In this document: piece by piece, positions 37,523 to 45,489 of the stretch
Position numbering within the stretch: position 1 is the stretch's first letter
Layout: every line of letters begins with the position of its first letter
From: Exiguobacterium acetylicum
Lineage (GTDB): Bacteria; Bacillota; Bacilli; Exiguobacteriales; Exiguobacteriaceae
Direction of reading: 5' to 3'
Assembly: GCF_022170825.1 (NCBI RefSeq)
Contig: NZ_CP081878.1
Span: 2,630,001 to 2,694,000, forward strand
DNA: 64,000 nt
Made by a program: the position numbers and the translations under genes
The notes under the pieces: generated by a model
What the model saw: the letters and a program-made list of their open reading frames with translations, nothing else
Told to the model about the DNA's origin: nothing
The model's database searches: none

Positions 37523-37534
37523 CGTTCATATGAT

Positions 37535-39145
37535 TTACGGCTGTTCTGTAACAGTATAACGATATACTCGTGCTTCATAAGGACGCAGTTCATTCGAGAT
37601 ATCTGGATAGTTCGAGAAAAGCAACTTATCTTGCGATAAAACGAAGGCCGTTTGCATCGGTTCATCATGAACATTGAGAACGATCCGCCACACTTCCCCC
37701 TCTAGTTCCCGCTCATAGATATAGAGATACGGATCATGGAGTGCTAAGTCGCGGTACGTACCGTAGACCATGATCGGATGATCCTTTCGCATCTGAATCA
37801 ACGCCCGGTAAAAGGCAAGTACGGACGTTGGATCGGCTTCTGCTTGCGCGACATTGATATCCGTATAATTCGGATTGACCGCTAACCAAGGTTTCCCACT
37901 CGTAAAGCCTGCTGCATGCGTACTGTCCCACTGCATCGGTGTGCGGGAGTTATCGCGTGCGAGTAACTGCATTGACGAGAGCACGACTTCTGGATCCTCT
38001 CCACCAGCGACACGCTCCTCGTATCGATTACGGAACGCGACGTCTTGATAGAGCGACGGATCAGAAAAACGAATCCCCGTCATCCCGATCTCTTCTCCTT
38101 GGTACACATACGGAATGCCTGGTAGCGTGTGCAACATCAATCCGAGTAATTTTGCACTCTCGACGCGGTACCGTTCACTGCCGAAGCGCGTCACTTGTCG
38201 CGTATGGTCATGGTTGTTGAGGAACTGCGAATTGACGCCGAGTGGGTATAAAACGTCATACCAGCGTTTTTGAATCTCCTTGAATCGCAAGAGATCCATC
38301 GCTTCCATATCGTCCGCGATTTCGAAGTGAAATAGCGTCCGGAGTTCTTTTCGTTCCTCGCTGACATATAACAGACCATCTTCCGGACCAACGAACGGAA
38401 TTTCACCGACCGTGAACAAGTCTTTACCAGCGAGAACGTTCGCATGCATCTCTTGTAGAAAATCATGTACACCAGGTTGGTTGCCTAAGTACGATAGATC
38501 AAATGGGTTCGCCACATCTTCGAGTGTCCGCTTCTTGATCAAGTTGATGACATCCATCCGGAAGCCGTCGATGCCTTGAGCAACCCACCAGTTCATCATG
38601 TTGTAAATCGCCTGTCTCACAGCTGGGTGTTCCCAGTTCAAGTCCGGTTGCTCTTTCGCAAAGGAATGGAAATAATACTGCCCGCGCTCTTCACTCCACG
38701 TCCATGGACTTGGTGCAAAGTACGAACGCCAGTTGTTCGGTGGCATGTCTTTCGTTCCATCTTTCCAGATATACCAGTCGTCCTTATCGTTGATCCGGTC
38801 CCGTGACTGGCGGAACCAATCGTGCTGGTTACTTGTATGATTGACGACTAGATCTAAGATGATCTTTAGTCCACGCGCATGTGCCGCTGCAATCAATTCT
38901 TGTAGATCACCCATTGTCCCCGCTTTTTCCATGATTTCGTAATAATCGGCAATATCATAGCCGTTATCGACGTCCGGGGAACGGTAACACGGATTCAACC
39001 AGACGACATCGACGCCGAGTGACGCGATGTAATCAAGCTTGTCGATGACACCTCGTAAGTCACCGATCCCGTCTCCGTTCGAATCCTTAAAACTACGCCA
39101 GTAGACTTGATAAACGACTGCCTCTTTCCAGTTAGCTCGCTTCAT
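37535..39145 (-). CDS. GH13 alpha-glucosidase, probably oligo-1,6-glucosidase
   Basis: 536 residues. The GH13 catalytic set is complete: nucleophile Asp198 (GFRMDVIN), acid/base Glu248 (FTVGEIPF), Asp313 (LNNHDHTR), with LDLVVNHTSNQHDWF and WLNPCYRSP. Val after the nucleophile is typical of alpha-1,6-specific members of subfamily 31 such as MalL/oligo-1,6-glucosidase. No signal peptide, so cytoplasmic; it would hydrolyse isomaltose-type oligosaccharides after uptake. No transporter or regulator adjoins it. ATG 39145 follows GAGGAG. Confidence 0.88.
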   Translation of the reverse strand: MKRANWKEAVVYQVYWRSFKDSNGDGIGDLRGVIDKLDYIASLGVDVVWLNPCYRSPDVDNGYDIADYYEIMEKAGTMGDLQELIAAAHARGLKIILDLVVNHTSNQHDWFRQSRDRINDKDDWYIWKDGTKDMPPNNWRSYFAPSPWTWSEERGQYYFHSFAKEQPDLNWEHPAVRQAIYNMMNWWVAQGIDGFRMDVINLIKKRTLEDVANPFDLSYLGNQPGVHDFLQEMHANVLAGKDLFTVGEIPFVGPEDGLLYVSEERKELRTLFHFEIADDMEAMDLLRFKEIQKRWYDVLYPLGVNSQFLNNHDHTRQVTRFGSERYRVESAKLLGLMLHTLPGIPYVYQGEEIGMTGIRFSDPSLYQDVAFRNRYEERVAGGEDPEVVLSSMQLLARDNSRTPMQWDSTHAAGFTSGKPWLAVNPNYTDINVAQAEADPTSVLAFYRALIQMRKDHPIMVYGTYRDLALHDPYLYIYERELEGEVWRIVLNVHDEPMQTAFVLSQDKLLFSNYPDISNELRPYEARVYRYTVTEQP

Positions 39146-39294
39146 CTCTTCACTCCTCTCCCTATTCCTTATTCCCGCTCCACTTATCTGTACCTGTTTA
39201 TCAGACAATTTTTTTGATTTTCGAAAAAGTTCTTTTCTTTTGACTGAATATTCGTTATCCTTGACGACAATACCACGAAGGAGGCACGCATCTT

Positions 39295-40482
39295 ATGAAA
39301 CATTTCGCTCCATCCATCGCCATCGACCGGCTTCCTGCTCCCGTATTCGCTGAACTTGCGAACCGCATTGGTGCTGTCAAAGCTGCCGGACACGATGTCA
39401 TCACACTCGGTCAAGGAACACCCGATCAAACGACGCCCGTACATATTCTCGACGCTTTGAAACAGGCGATCGATGAGCCAACGAACCTTCAATATCCACC
39501 GTTTCGTGGCCATGATTTTCTAAAACAAGCTGTCGCAAGCTTTTACGCAAACGAATTTGGTGTCACGATTGATCCGGCTACGGAAGTCGCGATTCTCCTC
39601 GGTAGTAAAGCGGGAATCGTCGCCTTACCTCAGACGATCGTCAACCCCGGAGAAGGTGTCATCGTCCCAGATCCCGGATACCCGGATTACCTGTCCGGTG
39701 CTGCACTTGCTGGCGCGTACCCGATCACTTTACCGTTGCTTGAGAAAAACGACTTTTTACCCGATTACAACTTACTTGATACGACAGACGTCGAGCGTGC
39801 CCGAATGTTGTTCCTCAACTACCCGAGTAATCCGACTGGCGCTACGGCAACAGCGGAAGCCTTCGAACAGACTGTCGCTTTCGCCGATGCGAATGATATT
39901 TGTGTCGTCCATGACTTAGCATACGGCGGCATCAGCTTCGATGGTCCGACGCGAAGCTTCTTGCAGACGGAAGGCGCAAAAGACGTCGGAATCGAGCTAT
40001 TCTCGCTTTCGAAACGCTTCAACATGTCAGGCTTCCGGATTGCCTTCGCAATCGGAAATCCGTCCGTCATCTCAAGCATCGAGACGTATCAAGAACATCT
40101 CTACGTCAGTGCCTTCACACCGATTCAGCATGCGGCAACTGTCGCCTTGACGAGTGACCAAACGTGCGTCCGTCAGTTAAGTAGCCTTTACGAAACTCGT
40201 CGTGATGCCTTATTCGCAAAACTCGATGCGATCGGTTGGAGTGGACCACGCCCAGGCGGTTCGTTCTTCGTCTGGCTTCCGGTGCCTGAAGGTTACACGT
40301 CCCAAAGCTTCACCGATCACTTGCTTGACGAAGCGCATGTCGCCGTGACACCAGGATCATTCTTCGGTGAATACGGTGAAGGATATGTCCGAATTAGCTT
40401 GATCGCTGACGTCGAACGGTTAGAAGAAGCCGTCGACCGGATCGGTACGCTCAACCTGTTCCGGACACCTGTTGCGGAATAA
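39295..40482 (+). CDS. mtnE: Methionine-salvage aminotransferase MtnE
   Basis: 395-residue fold-type I PLP enzyme. PLP lysine is Lys240 in FSLSKRFNMSGFR; also HDVITLGQGTPDQTTP, PPFRGHDFLKQAV, VPDPGYPDYLSGA, LNYPSNPTGA, FFVWLPVPEGYTS. These match B. subtilis MtnE (YkrV), which transaminates 4-methylthio-2-oxobutanoate to methionine with glutamine. Its place directly before a SAM-riboswitch-controlled methionine transporter supports this. The other mtn genes are not in the window. AAGGAGG before ATG. Confidence 0.85.
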   Translation: MKHFAPSIAIDRLPAPVFAELANRIGAVKAAGHDVITLGQGTPDQTTPVHILDALKQAIDEPTNLQYPPFRGHDFLKQAVASFYANEFGVTIDPATEVAILLGSKAGIVALPQTIVNPGEGVIVPDPGYPDYLSGAALAGAYPITLPLLEKNDFLPDYNLLDTTDVERARMLFLNYPSNPTGATATAEAFEQTVAFADANDICVVHDLAYGGISFDGPTRSFLQTEGAKDVGIELFSLSKRFNMSGFRIAFAIGNPSVISSIETYQEHLYVSAFTPIQHAATVALTSDQTCVRQLSSLYETRRDALFAKLDAIGWSGPRPGGSFFVWLPVPEGYTSQSFTDHLLDEAHVAVTPGSFFGEYGEGYVRISLIADVERLEEAVDRIGTLNLFRTPVAE

Positions 40483-40496
40483 TTCTGAAAAAACAT

Positions 40497-40525
40497 TTGA
40501 CAGATGGGAATCATTTCCGTTAAAG
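40497..40525 (+). promoter_or_regulatory. Promoter of the metNIQ leader
   Basis: TTGACA - 17 bases - TTAAAG just before the SAM aptamer. Confidence 0.6.
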
Positions 40526-40545
40526 TAAATCCCAACAGCATAACT

Positions 40546-40649
40546 ACTTATCGAGAGCGACCGAGGGATTAGGCCCAACGACGTCCGGCAACCACCTGTA
40601 AGGAACGGTGCCACATCCTACAGAATGATTTTCATTCTGAGAGATAAGT
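40546..40649 (+). promoter_or_regulatory. SAM-I (S-box) riboswitch
   Basis: Canonical S-box: cttatcgagagc at the 5' side of P1, then gagggattaggccc, gacgtccggcaacc, ggtgccacatcc and gagagataag closing P1. Binding S-adenosylmethionine should favour the terminator downstream and switch off metNIQ. Confidence 0.97.
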
Positions 40650-40668
40650 TACGAAATCTTACACTTTC

Positions 40669-40716
40669 GTCGCTTTTTTCTGGTTGCTCCGCTACTAGGA
40701 AAAAGCGACTTTTTTT
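40669..40716 (+). terminator. Riboswitch-controlled terminator before metN
   Basis: gtcgctttttt.ct pairs with ag.gaaaaagcgac, followed by T7. It is the expression platform of the SAM riboswitch. Confidence 0.93.
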
Positions 40717-40734
40717 GTATGAGGAGATGAGCGG

Positions 40735-41748
40735 ATGATTGAATTCAAACACATTACAAAACGGTTCGTTCGAGATCGGACACCGATTTTTGCATTACGA
40801 GATGTCGATTTGACGATTCAAAAAGGAGAAATCTTTGGCATCATCGGTGAGTCCGGTGCCGGTAAAAGTACATTGCTTCGCCTGATCAACGGGCTCGAGC
40901 ATCCGACACAAGGAACGGTCAAAGTCGACGGTGTCTCGCTCGGTGGGATGTCAAAATCCGACTTGCGTCAACTTCGTTTGCGGACAGGAATGATCTTTCA
41001 ACATTTCCAATTGATCCAATCGCGTAACGTTGCGGATAACATTGCCTTCGCACTCAAGGCAGCTGGTGTCAAACGAGCCGATTTCCCGGAACGAATTCGC
41101 GAACTCGTCTCGCTCGTCGGACTCGAAGGGTTTGAAACGAACTTCCCGAGCCAATTGAGCGGTGGGCAGAAACAGCGCGTCGGGATTGCCCGGGCACTCG
41201 CAAACAATCCGACCGTCCTATTATGTGATGAAGCGACATCAGCTCTTGACCCCGTTACGACACTACAGATTCTTGAACTGCTGAAGGATTTAAATGAACG
41301 ACTCGGATTGACGATCGTTCTCATCACCCACGAGATCGATGTCGTCAAACAGATCTGTCATCGTGTTGCCGTCATGTCGCAAGGTGAAGTCGTCGAAGTC
41401 GCTTCGACCTATGACTTGTTCAGTCAAGCTAAACACCCGGTGACACAACATTACGTCGACACCGCGTTACAGATCGAACTGCCGGAACGCATCTTACAGG
41501 CAACACCGGGTAAGATCATCCGCTTGCAGTTCACGGGCGAAAAGACCGGTGAGAGTACGTTATCAGAAGCAATCCGCCGTTACGATATCTCGGTCAGCAT
41601 CTTGCACGGGAAGGTCGACTACATTCAAGACGTCGCCTTTGGTGTCTTGATCGTCAGCTTGACCGGATCATCCGACCAAATCGCTCCTGCACTCGACTGG
41701 CTCGCGACGGAACTTCATGCACTCGAGGTGATTCAGGATGTGGCTTGA
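40735..41748 (+). CDS. metN: Methionine ABC importer ATPase MetN
   Basis: 337 residues: Walker A GESGAGKSTLLRL, Q-loop FQHFQLIQSRNVADNI, signature LSGGQKQRVGIARA, Walker B VLLCDEATSALDP, and a C-terminal NIL/ACT-like domain for methionine feedback. Drives uptake of D- and L-methionine. First gene behind the SAM riboswitch; overlaps metI by 11 bases. Confidence 0.96.
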   Translation: MIEFKHITKRFVRDRTPIFALRDVDLTIQKGEIFGIIGESGAGKSTLLRLINGLEHPTQGTVKVDGVSLGGMSKSDLRQLRLRTGMIFQHFQLIQSRNVADNIAFALKAAGVKRADFPERIRELVSLVGLEGFETNFPSQLSGGQKQRVGIARALANNPTVLLCDEATSALDPVTTLQILELLKDLNERLGLTIVLITHEIDVVKQICHRVAVMSQGEVVEVASTYDLFSQAKHPVTQHYVDTALQIELPERILQATPGKIIRLQFTGEKTGESTLSEAIRRYDISVSILHGKVDYIQDVAFGVLIVSLTGSSDQIAPALDWLATELHALEVIQDVA

Positions 41749-42403
41749 TCGTATTCAAACGATGTTACCCGAGCTCCTAAAAGCGCTCGGTGAGACGGCA
41801 TGGATGGTCGGAATTTCACTTGCCTTCGCATTGGTCGTCGGGATTCCACTCGGGATTCTCTTGTTCGTCACCGACCGCGGATTATTTTTTCAAAACCTGG
41901 CCGTCCGGCGTGTCCTTGACTTCGTCGTCAATATCGTCCGGTCGCTACCGTTCATCATCTTGCTAGTTGCCCTCATTCCGTTAACGAAGTTCCTGCTCGA
42001 CAATACGATTGGTCCGACAGCAGCATCCGTCAGCCTCAGCGTCGCAGCGATCCCGTTTCTTGCGCGACTCGTCGAAACATCATTGCGTGAGATTCCACCT
42101 GGTTTGATTGAAGCTGCCGAAGCCTGTGGTGCAAAACCATTACGAATCATCGTCAGCGTCCTCTTACCGGAAGCACTCCCTGGCATCATTCAGGGCATCA
42201 CGTTAACGACGATCAGCCTGATCGGCTTCTCAGCGATGGCAGGTATCGTCGGTGGTGGTGGTGTCGGTGACCTCGCGATCCGTTTCGGGTACTATCGCTA
42301 CGATAATCTCATTATGATCGTGACGATCGTCGTGCTCATCGTCATCGTTCAAAGCATTCAAGCACTTGGCAATCAACTGGCGCGAAAAACAGATAAACGC
42401 TAA
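41738..42403 (+). CDS. metI: Methionine ABC importer permease MetI
   Basis: 221 residues, five or six helices, EAA loop GLIEAAEACGAKPLRIIVSV. ATG inside the metN end with GAGGTG upstream. Confidence 0.96.
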   Translation: MWLDRIQTMLPELLKALGETAWMVGISLAFALVVGIPLGILLFVTDRGLFFQNLAVRRVLDFVVNIVRSLPFIILLVALIPLTKFLLDNTIGPTAASVSLSVAAIPFLARLVETSLREIPPGLIEAAEACGAKPLRIIVSVLLPEALPGIIQGITLTTISLIGFSAMAGIVGGGGVGDLAIRFGYYRYDNLIMIVTIVVLIVIVQSIQALGNQLARKTDKR

Positions 42404-42430
42404 TCATACATACTAAGGGAGAGTGGAATC

Positions 42431-43246
42431 ATGAAAAAACGATATGCCTTTTTAGCAACAGCCTTACTTGGTGCAGGAGTCCTCGCAGGATGCGGAGACA
42501 GCAGTGCGGATGAAAAAGACAAAACGATCAAGATTGGTGCGACGAGCGGTCCGTATAGCGACATGGTCAAACAAGCGATCCAGCCACAACTCGAAAAGAA
42601 AGGCTATAAAGTCGAAATCGTCGAGTTCAGCGATTATATCCAACCGAACATCGCCCTCGGTAGCGGTAATATCGACGCCAACTTGTTCCAACACTCAATC
42701 TATCTCAAGACGTTTTCTAAAGAAAAGAATCTTGACTTAAAAGGCCTGATCACTGTTCCGACGGCACCGATGGGACTGTACAGTAAGACAGCGAAGACAC
42801 TTGAAGACGTCAAGACAGGTGCCGAAGTCGCGACGCCAAATGATCCGACGAACCAAGCTCGTGCTTTGAACTTACTTGCGGAACAAGGCTGGATTGAACT
42901 CAAGCCAGATGTCGATCCACTGACAGTTTCAGAGAAGGACATCGTCAAAAATCCTAAGAAACTCGTCATCAAACCACTCGAGGCGGCTCAATTGCCACGC
43001 GCTGTCGAAAGTGTCGATATCTCAGCCGTTCCAGGGAACTTCGCGCTTGCTGCGAAATTCGACTTACTCGATGCGTTAGCGCTTGAGACGATGGATGAGC
43101 AGTACCGTAACCTTGTTGCCGTTCAAACAAAAGATGCGGATGCACAAGTTGCAAAAGACTTGAAAGCCGCTGTTGAATCGGACGCTTTCAATACAGTCAT
43201 CGAAAAATCATTCAAAGGCTTCAGCAAGCCTGAATGGGCAAACTGA
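42431..43246 (+). CDS. metQ: Methionine-binding lipoprotein MetQ
   Basis: 271 residues. Signal with lipobox (GAGVLAGC), then NlpA-family landmarks IKIGATSGPYSDMVKQAI, SDYIQPNIALGSGNIDAN, LFQHSIYL, PNDPTNQARALNLL and ISAVPGNFALAA. Delivers methionine to MetNI. Confidence 0.96.
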   Translation: MKKRYAFLATALLGAGVLAGCGDSSADEKDKTIKIGATSGPYSDMVKQAIQPQLEKKGYKVEIVEFSDYIQPNIALGSGNIDANLFQHSIYLKTFSKEKNLDLKGLITVPTAPMGLYSKTAKTLEDVKTGAEVATPNDPTNQARALNLLAEQGWIELKPDVDPLTVSEKDIVKNPKKLVIKPLEAAQLPRAVESVDISAVPGNFALAAKFDLLDALALETMDEQYRNLVAVQTKDADAQVAKDLKAAVESDAFNTVIEKSFKGFSKPEWAN

Positions 43247-43250
43247 TTTA

Positions 43251-43301
43251 AAAACGACCGGAATTCAACGAGATCACTTCTCCTTGAATTCCGGTCGTTT
43301 T
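43251..43301 (+). terminator. Terminator of metNIQ
   Basis: aaaacgaccggaattcaa pairs with ttgaattccggtcgtttt over 18 bases; long AT-flanked arms make it bidirectional. Confidence 0.95.
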
Positions 43302-43304
43302 GCG

Positions 43305-43802
43305 TTAGAACTGATACCACATCAGTTCTTCATCGTGATACGTATCTCCGATTTTCAGCGCTCGCGGTTCAATCGCGTATGATTCAAAACCAAGTGATTG
43401 ATAGAGTGCTTTAGCAGCTTCGTTCGTCCGAACGACCGAGAGATGAACTTGCTCGATTAAAGGATGCTCCTCTAATATCTGTAATGCCTCTTGTACGAGT
43501 CGCCGTCCGATCTGCTGTTTTCGGACGCGTGGAGTGACGTACATCGCAAATAGATTCGCTCGATGTCGTATCTTGACCGGATTTAAGCAGACGACGGTGA
43601 CAACACCAACGAGTTCTCCTTCACTAAAAGCACCAAACGTTGATGTCTGCTCGCTCTCGAAACGCTTGGCATACTGCTCGATTGGTCGATCTTTTTCCGC
43701 TTCATAATCGGAGCCAAAGGCTTCCGGATGATGTTGTAAAGCTTCTAAGCGGAGCATCTTATAAAGCGTTGCATCTTCTGCGTTCAGTTGACGGATTTTC
43801 AA
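43305..43802 (-). CDS. GNAT-family N-acetyltransferase
   Basis: 165 residues with the acetyl-CoA loop MYVTPRVRKQQIGRRLVQEA and the C-terminal LSVVRTNEAAKALYQSLGF. Substrate not predictable. TTG at 43802 (LKIRQLNAEDA) has GGAGG eight bases upstream; the GTG three codons earlier is too close. Confidence 0.85.
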   Translation of the reverse strand: MKIRQLNAEDATLYKMLRLEALQHHPEAFGSDYEAEKDRPIEQYAKRFESEQTSTFGAFSEGELVGVVTVVCLNPVKIRHRANLFAMYVTPRVRKQQIGRRLVQEALQILEEHPLIEQVHLSVVRTNEAAKALYQSLGFESYAIEPRALKIGDTYHDEELMWYQF

Positions 43803-43844
43803 GTACCCCACCTCCTGCTTTTAGTATAGAACAAACCGACTCAT

Positions 43845-43879
43845 GAAAAAGAGGACGACATCAAGTGATATCGTCCTCC
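43845..43879 (-). terminator. Terminator of the CAP-domain gene
   Basis: Minus strand gaggacgatatcacttgatgtcgtcctc hairpin, then T5. Confidence 0.9.
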
Positions 43880-43888
43880 ATTAACGTA

Positions 43889-44767
43889 TTAAGGTGTTCG
43901 GAAGTTAATCGTGAAGTACGGTGAATCGTCTCGGAACGCAACACCGACATCTGCCTGTTTAAAACTCTTTTGAAGGATGTTATCGCGGTGTCCTTTTGAG
44001 TTCATCAAGCCCCAATGCGCTGCAAAGACGTTCGGGTATCCCATCGAGAGGTTTTCACCGGCTCCCCTGAACTTGATACCGCCACGTTCCATTCGATCGA
44101 ACGGATCACGCCCTTGTGGATCCGTATGCGAGAAGAAGTTGTTCTTCGCCATGTTCTCACTATGACCACGTGTGACCGGCTTCAATGCTGTGTACGGAGC
44201 TAACGGATTCAACTTATAGTCAGCTCGTTCCCAGTTCATCAACCGAAGCATCAGTTTTTCATCTGTCGTGCGTAACGCATTCGATGCGGTACCGTAGAAG
44301 CCTTTTTTCTTCGCTTCGACGTCTTTTGGAATCGCAAGCGTCGCTTTGACCTTATTACCGTCATGCTGATCGAAGAAGTATGTCACGTAGTTGCCTTTCT
44401 TCTCATAAACGGCTGCATGATCTAGGTTCAACATGTAGTTCGTGTTCCCTTTACGGTATGACTTGACTGCCGTCCACCCTTTTTTCTTCAACGACGATTC
44501 TGTATCTTTATTGAGAACGGCGCCTTGCGTCGTCACTCCGTTCTTGAAACGATACTTCCCGTAGTCTTTTCCATCCTTCGTCAAGGCGACGAATTCTTCT
44601 GTTGATGTCCGTCTGACTTCCCAGTCGTATCCTGGATACTCACTGCTATATCGATCAATCAGCTTGCCGCCGCTTTTCGGATAATCGGCTTCTGCTTGTT
44701 CCATTGGAATGTTCTCATAGCCGAAAAAGGCTACTGCTGCTACTCCGATGATCAACCATTTTTTCAT
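43889..44767 (-). CDS. Secreted CAP-domain protein (YlbC-like)
   Basis: 292 residues. N-terminal hydrophobic export segment (WLIIGVAAVAFFGY), a ~120-residue CAP-associated domain (YDWEVRRTSTEEFVAL, GVTTQGAVLNKDTE), then a CAP/SCP domain with the expected motifs MNWERADYKL, RGHSENMAKNNFFSHTDPQG, GAGENLSMGY, NSKGHRDNIL. Role of bacterial CAP proteins is mostly unknown; located outside the membrane or in the wall. Confidence 0.85.
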   Translation of the reverse strand: MKKWLIIGVAAVAFFGYENIPMEQAEADYPKSGGKLIDRYSSEYPGYDWEVRRTSTEEFVALTKDGKDYGKYRFKNGVTTQGAVLNKDTESSLKKKGWTAVKSYRKGNTNYMLNLDHAAVYEKKGNYVTYFFDQHDGNKVKATLAIPKDVEAKKKGFYGTASNALRTTDEKLMLRLMNWERADYKLNPLAPYTALKPVTRGHSENMAKNNFFSHTDPQGRDPFDRMERGGIKFRGAGENLSMGYPNVFAAHWGLMNSKGHRDNILQKSFKQADVGVAFRDDSPYFTINFRTP

Positions 44768-44937
44768 GTCTTCGTTTCGCCTCCTTCTATTTCATTACCT
44801 TTATTTTAAAAGAAAATCATTCCTTCGAACAGTCATTGGCTCTCATTCGTCTAAATCACATCTTTCGTCCACAAATCCGACATATTTAATGATACCGCTC
44901 TCATTTAGGTGAAATGCTTTTGTTTAGTCGATTCTTG

Positions 44938-44967
44938 AAATCATTTAGTACACATACTAAATGATTT
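44938..44967. promoter_or_regulatory. Perfect 13-base inverted repeat, loop CACA
   Basis: aaatcatttagta (44938-44950) and tactaaatgattt (44955-44967). AT-rich, no gene ends upstream of it on either strand, so an operator is more likely than a terminator. Confidence 0.5.
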
Positions 44968-45023
44968 TCCCCTATTGTTAAAATGTGTGAACATTCTTTT
45001 ATTTCATTCTAAGCGATTTTTGA

Positions 45024-45052
45024 TTGCTCTCCGATTCTCGACTCGGTATCAT
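45024..45052 (+). promoter_or_regulatory. Promoter of the 118-residue membrane protein
   Basis: TTGCTC - 17 bases - TATCAT, about 65 bases upstream of the ATG. Confidence 0.5.
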
Positions 45053-45117
45053 TAGAATTCGTAAGCCAAACTTTCAATGCTTTTCCAAATAACATAATGA
45101 TGTGAAGGAGTTGACCT

Positions 45118-45474
45118 ATGGTTTTACTATATTTCATTTACGAATCCATCGCCTTCTTACCGATTCAACAATACTTATTTTCTGGATGGATGATTCTTGT
45201 CGCCTTGACCGTATCGTTTAGTTTAGCTAATGCACACGAAGATGTCCGTCTGAATCAACGCCTCGGTTTCGAGTTGCTCGTACCAGGATCAGGTATGCTA
45301 TTATCCAAGAAATTCATTCCTGGTCTTGCCATCATTCTTCTTTTGATTTTGGTCCACTTCACCTATATGTTCCGCGTCATCCCTCTACCGATTGCTTTAA
45401 TTTCGACACTTTCCATCAGTACACTCTCACTTCTTTCGCTTTTGATCCCAGCACGCAAAAAAGCGGACCGTTAA
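45118..45474 (+). CDS. Small membrane protein of unknown function
   Basis: 118 residues with about four hydrophobic segments (LYFIYESIAFLPIQQYLF, GWMILVALTVSFSLANA, GLAIILLLILVHFTYMF, IALISTLSISTLSLLSLL). No family recognised. AAGGAG before ATG; its terminator overlaps the stop codon. Confidence 0.7.
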   Translation: MVLLYFIYESIAFLPIQQYLFSGWMILVALTVSFSLANAHEDVRLNQRLGFELLVPGSGMLLSKKFIPGLAIILLLILVHFTYMFRVIPLPIALISTLSISTLSLLSLLIPARKKADR

Positions 45475-45486
45475 GTCCGCTTTTTA
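45457..45486. terminator. Bidirectional terminator over a stop codon
   Basis: aaaaagcggac-cgttaa-gtccgcttttt; the TAA stop of the small membrane protein is in the loop. Confidence 0.93.
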
Positions 45487-45489
45487 ATG

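Larger units (their letters stand above)
44768..45117. other. Divergent intergenic region with inverted repeat
   Basis: 350 bases between the minus-strand CAP gene and a plus-strand membrane protein. It holds a perfect inverted repeat (44938-44967) and a promoter TTGCTC - 17 - TATCAT at 45024-45052 for the plus-strand gene; nothing else is recognised. Confidence 0.6.
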
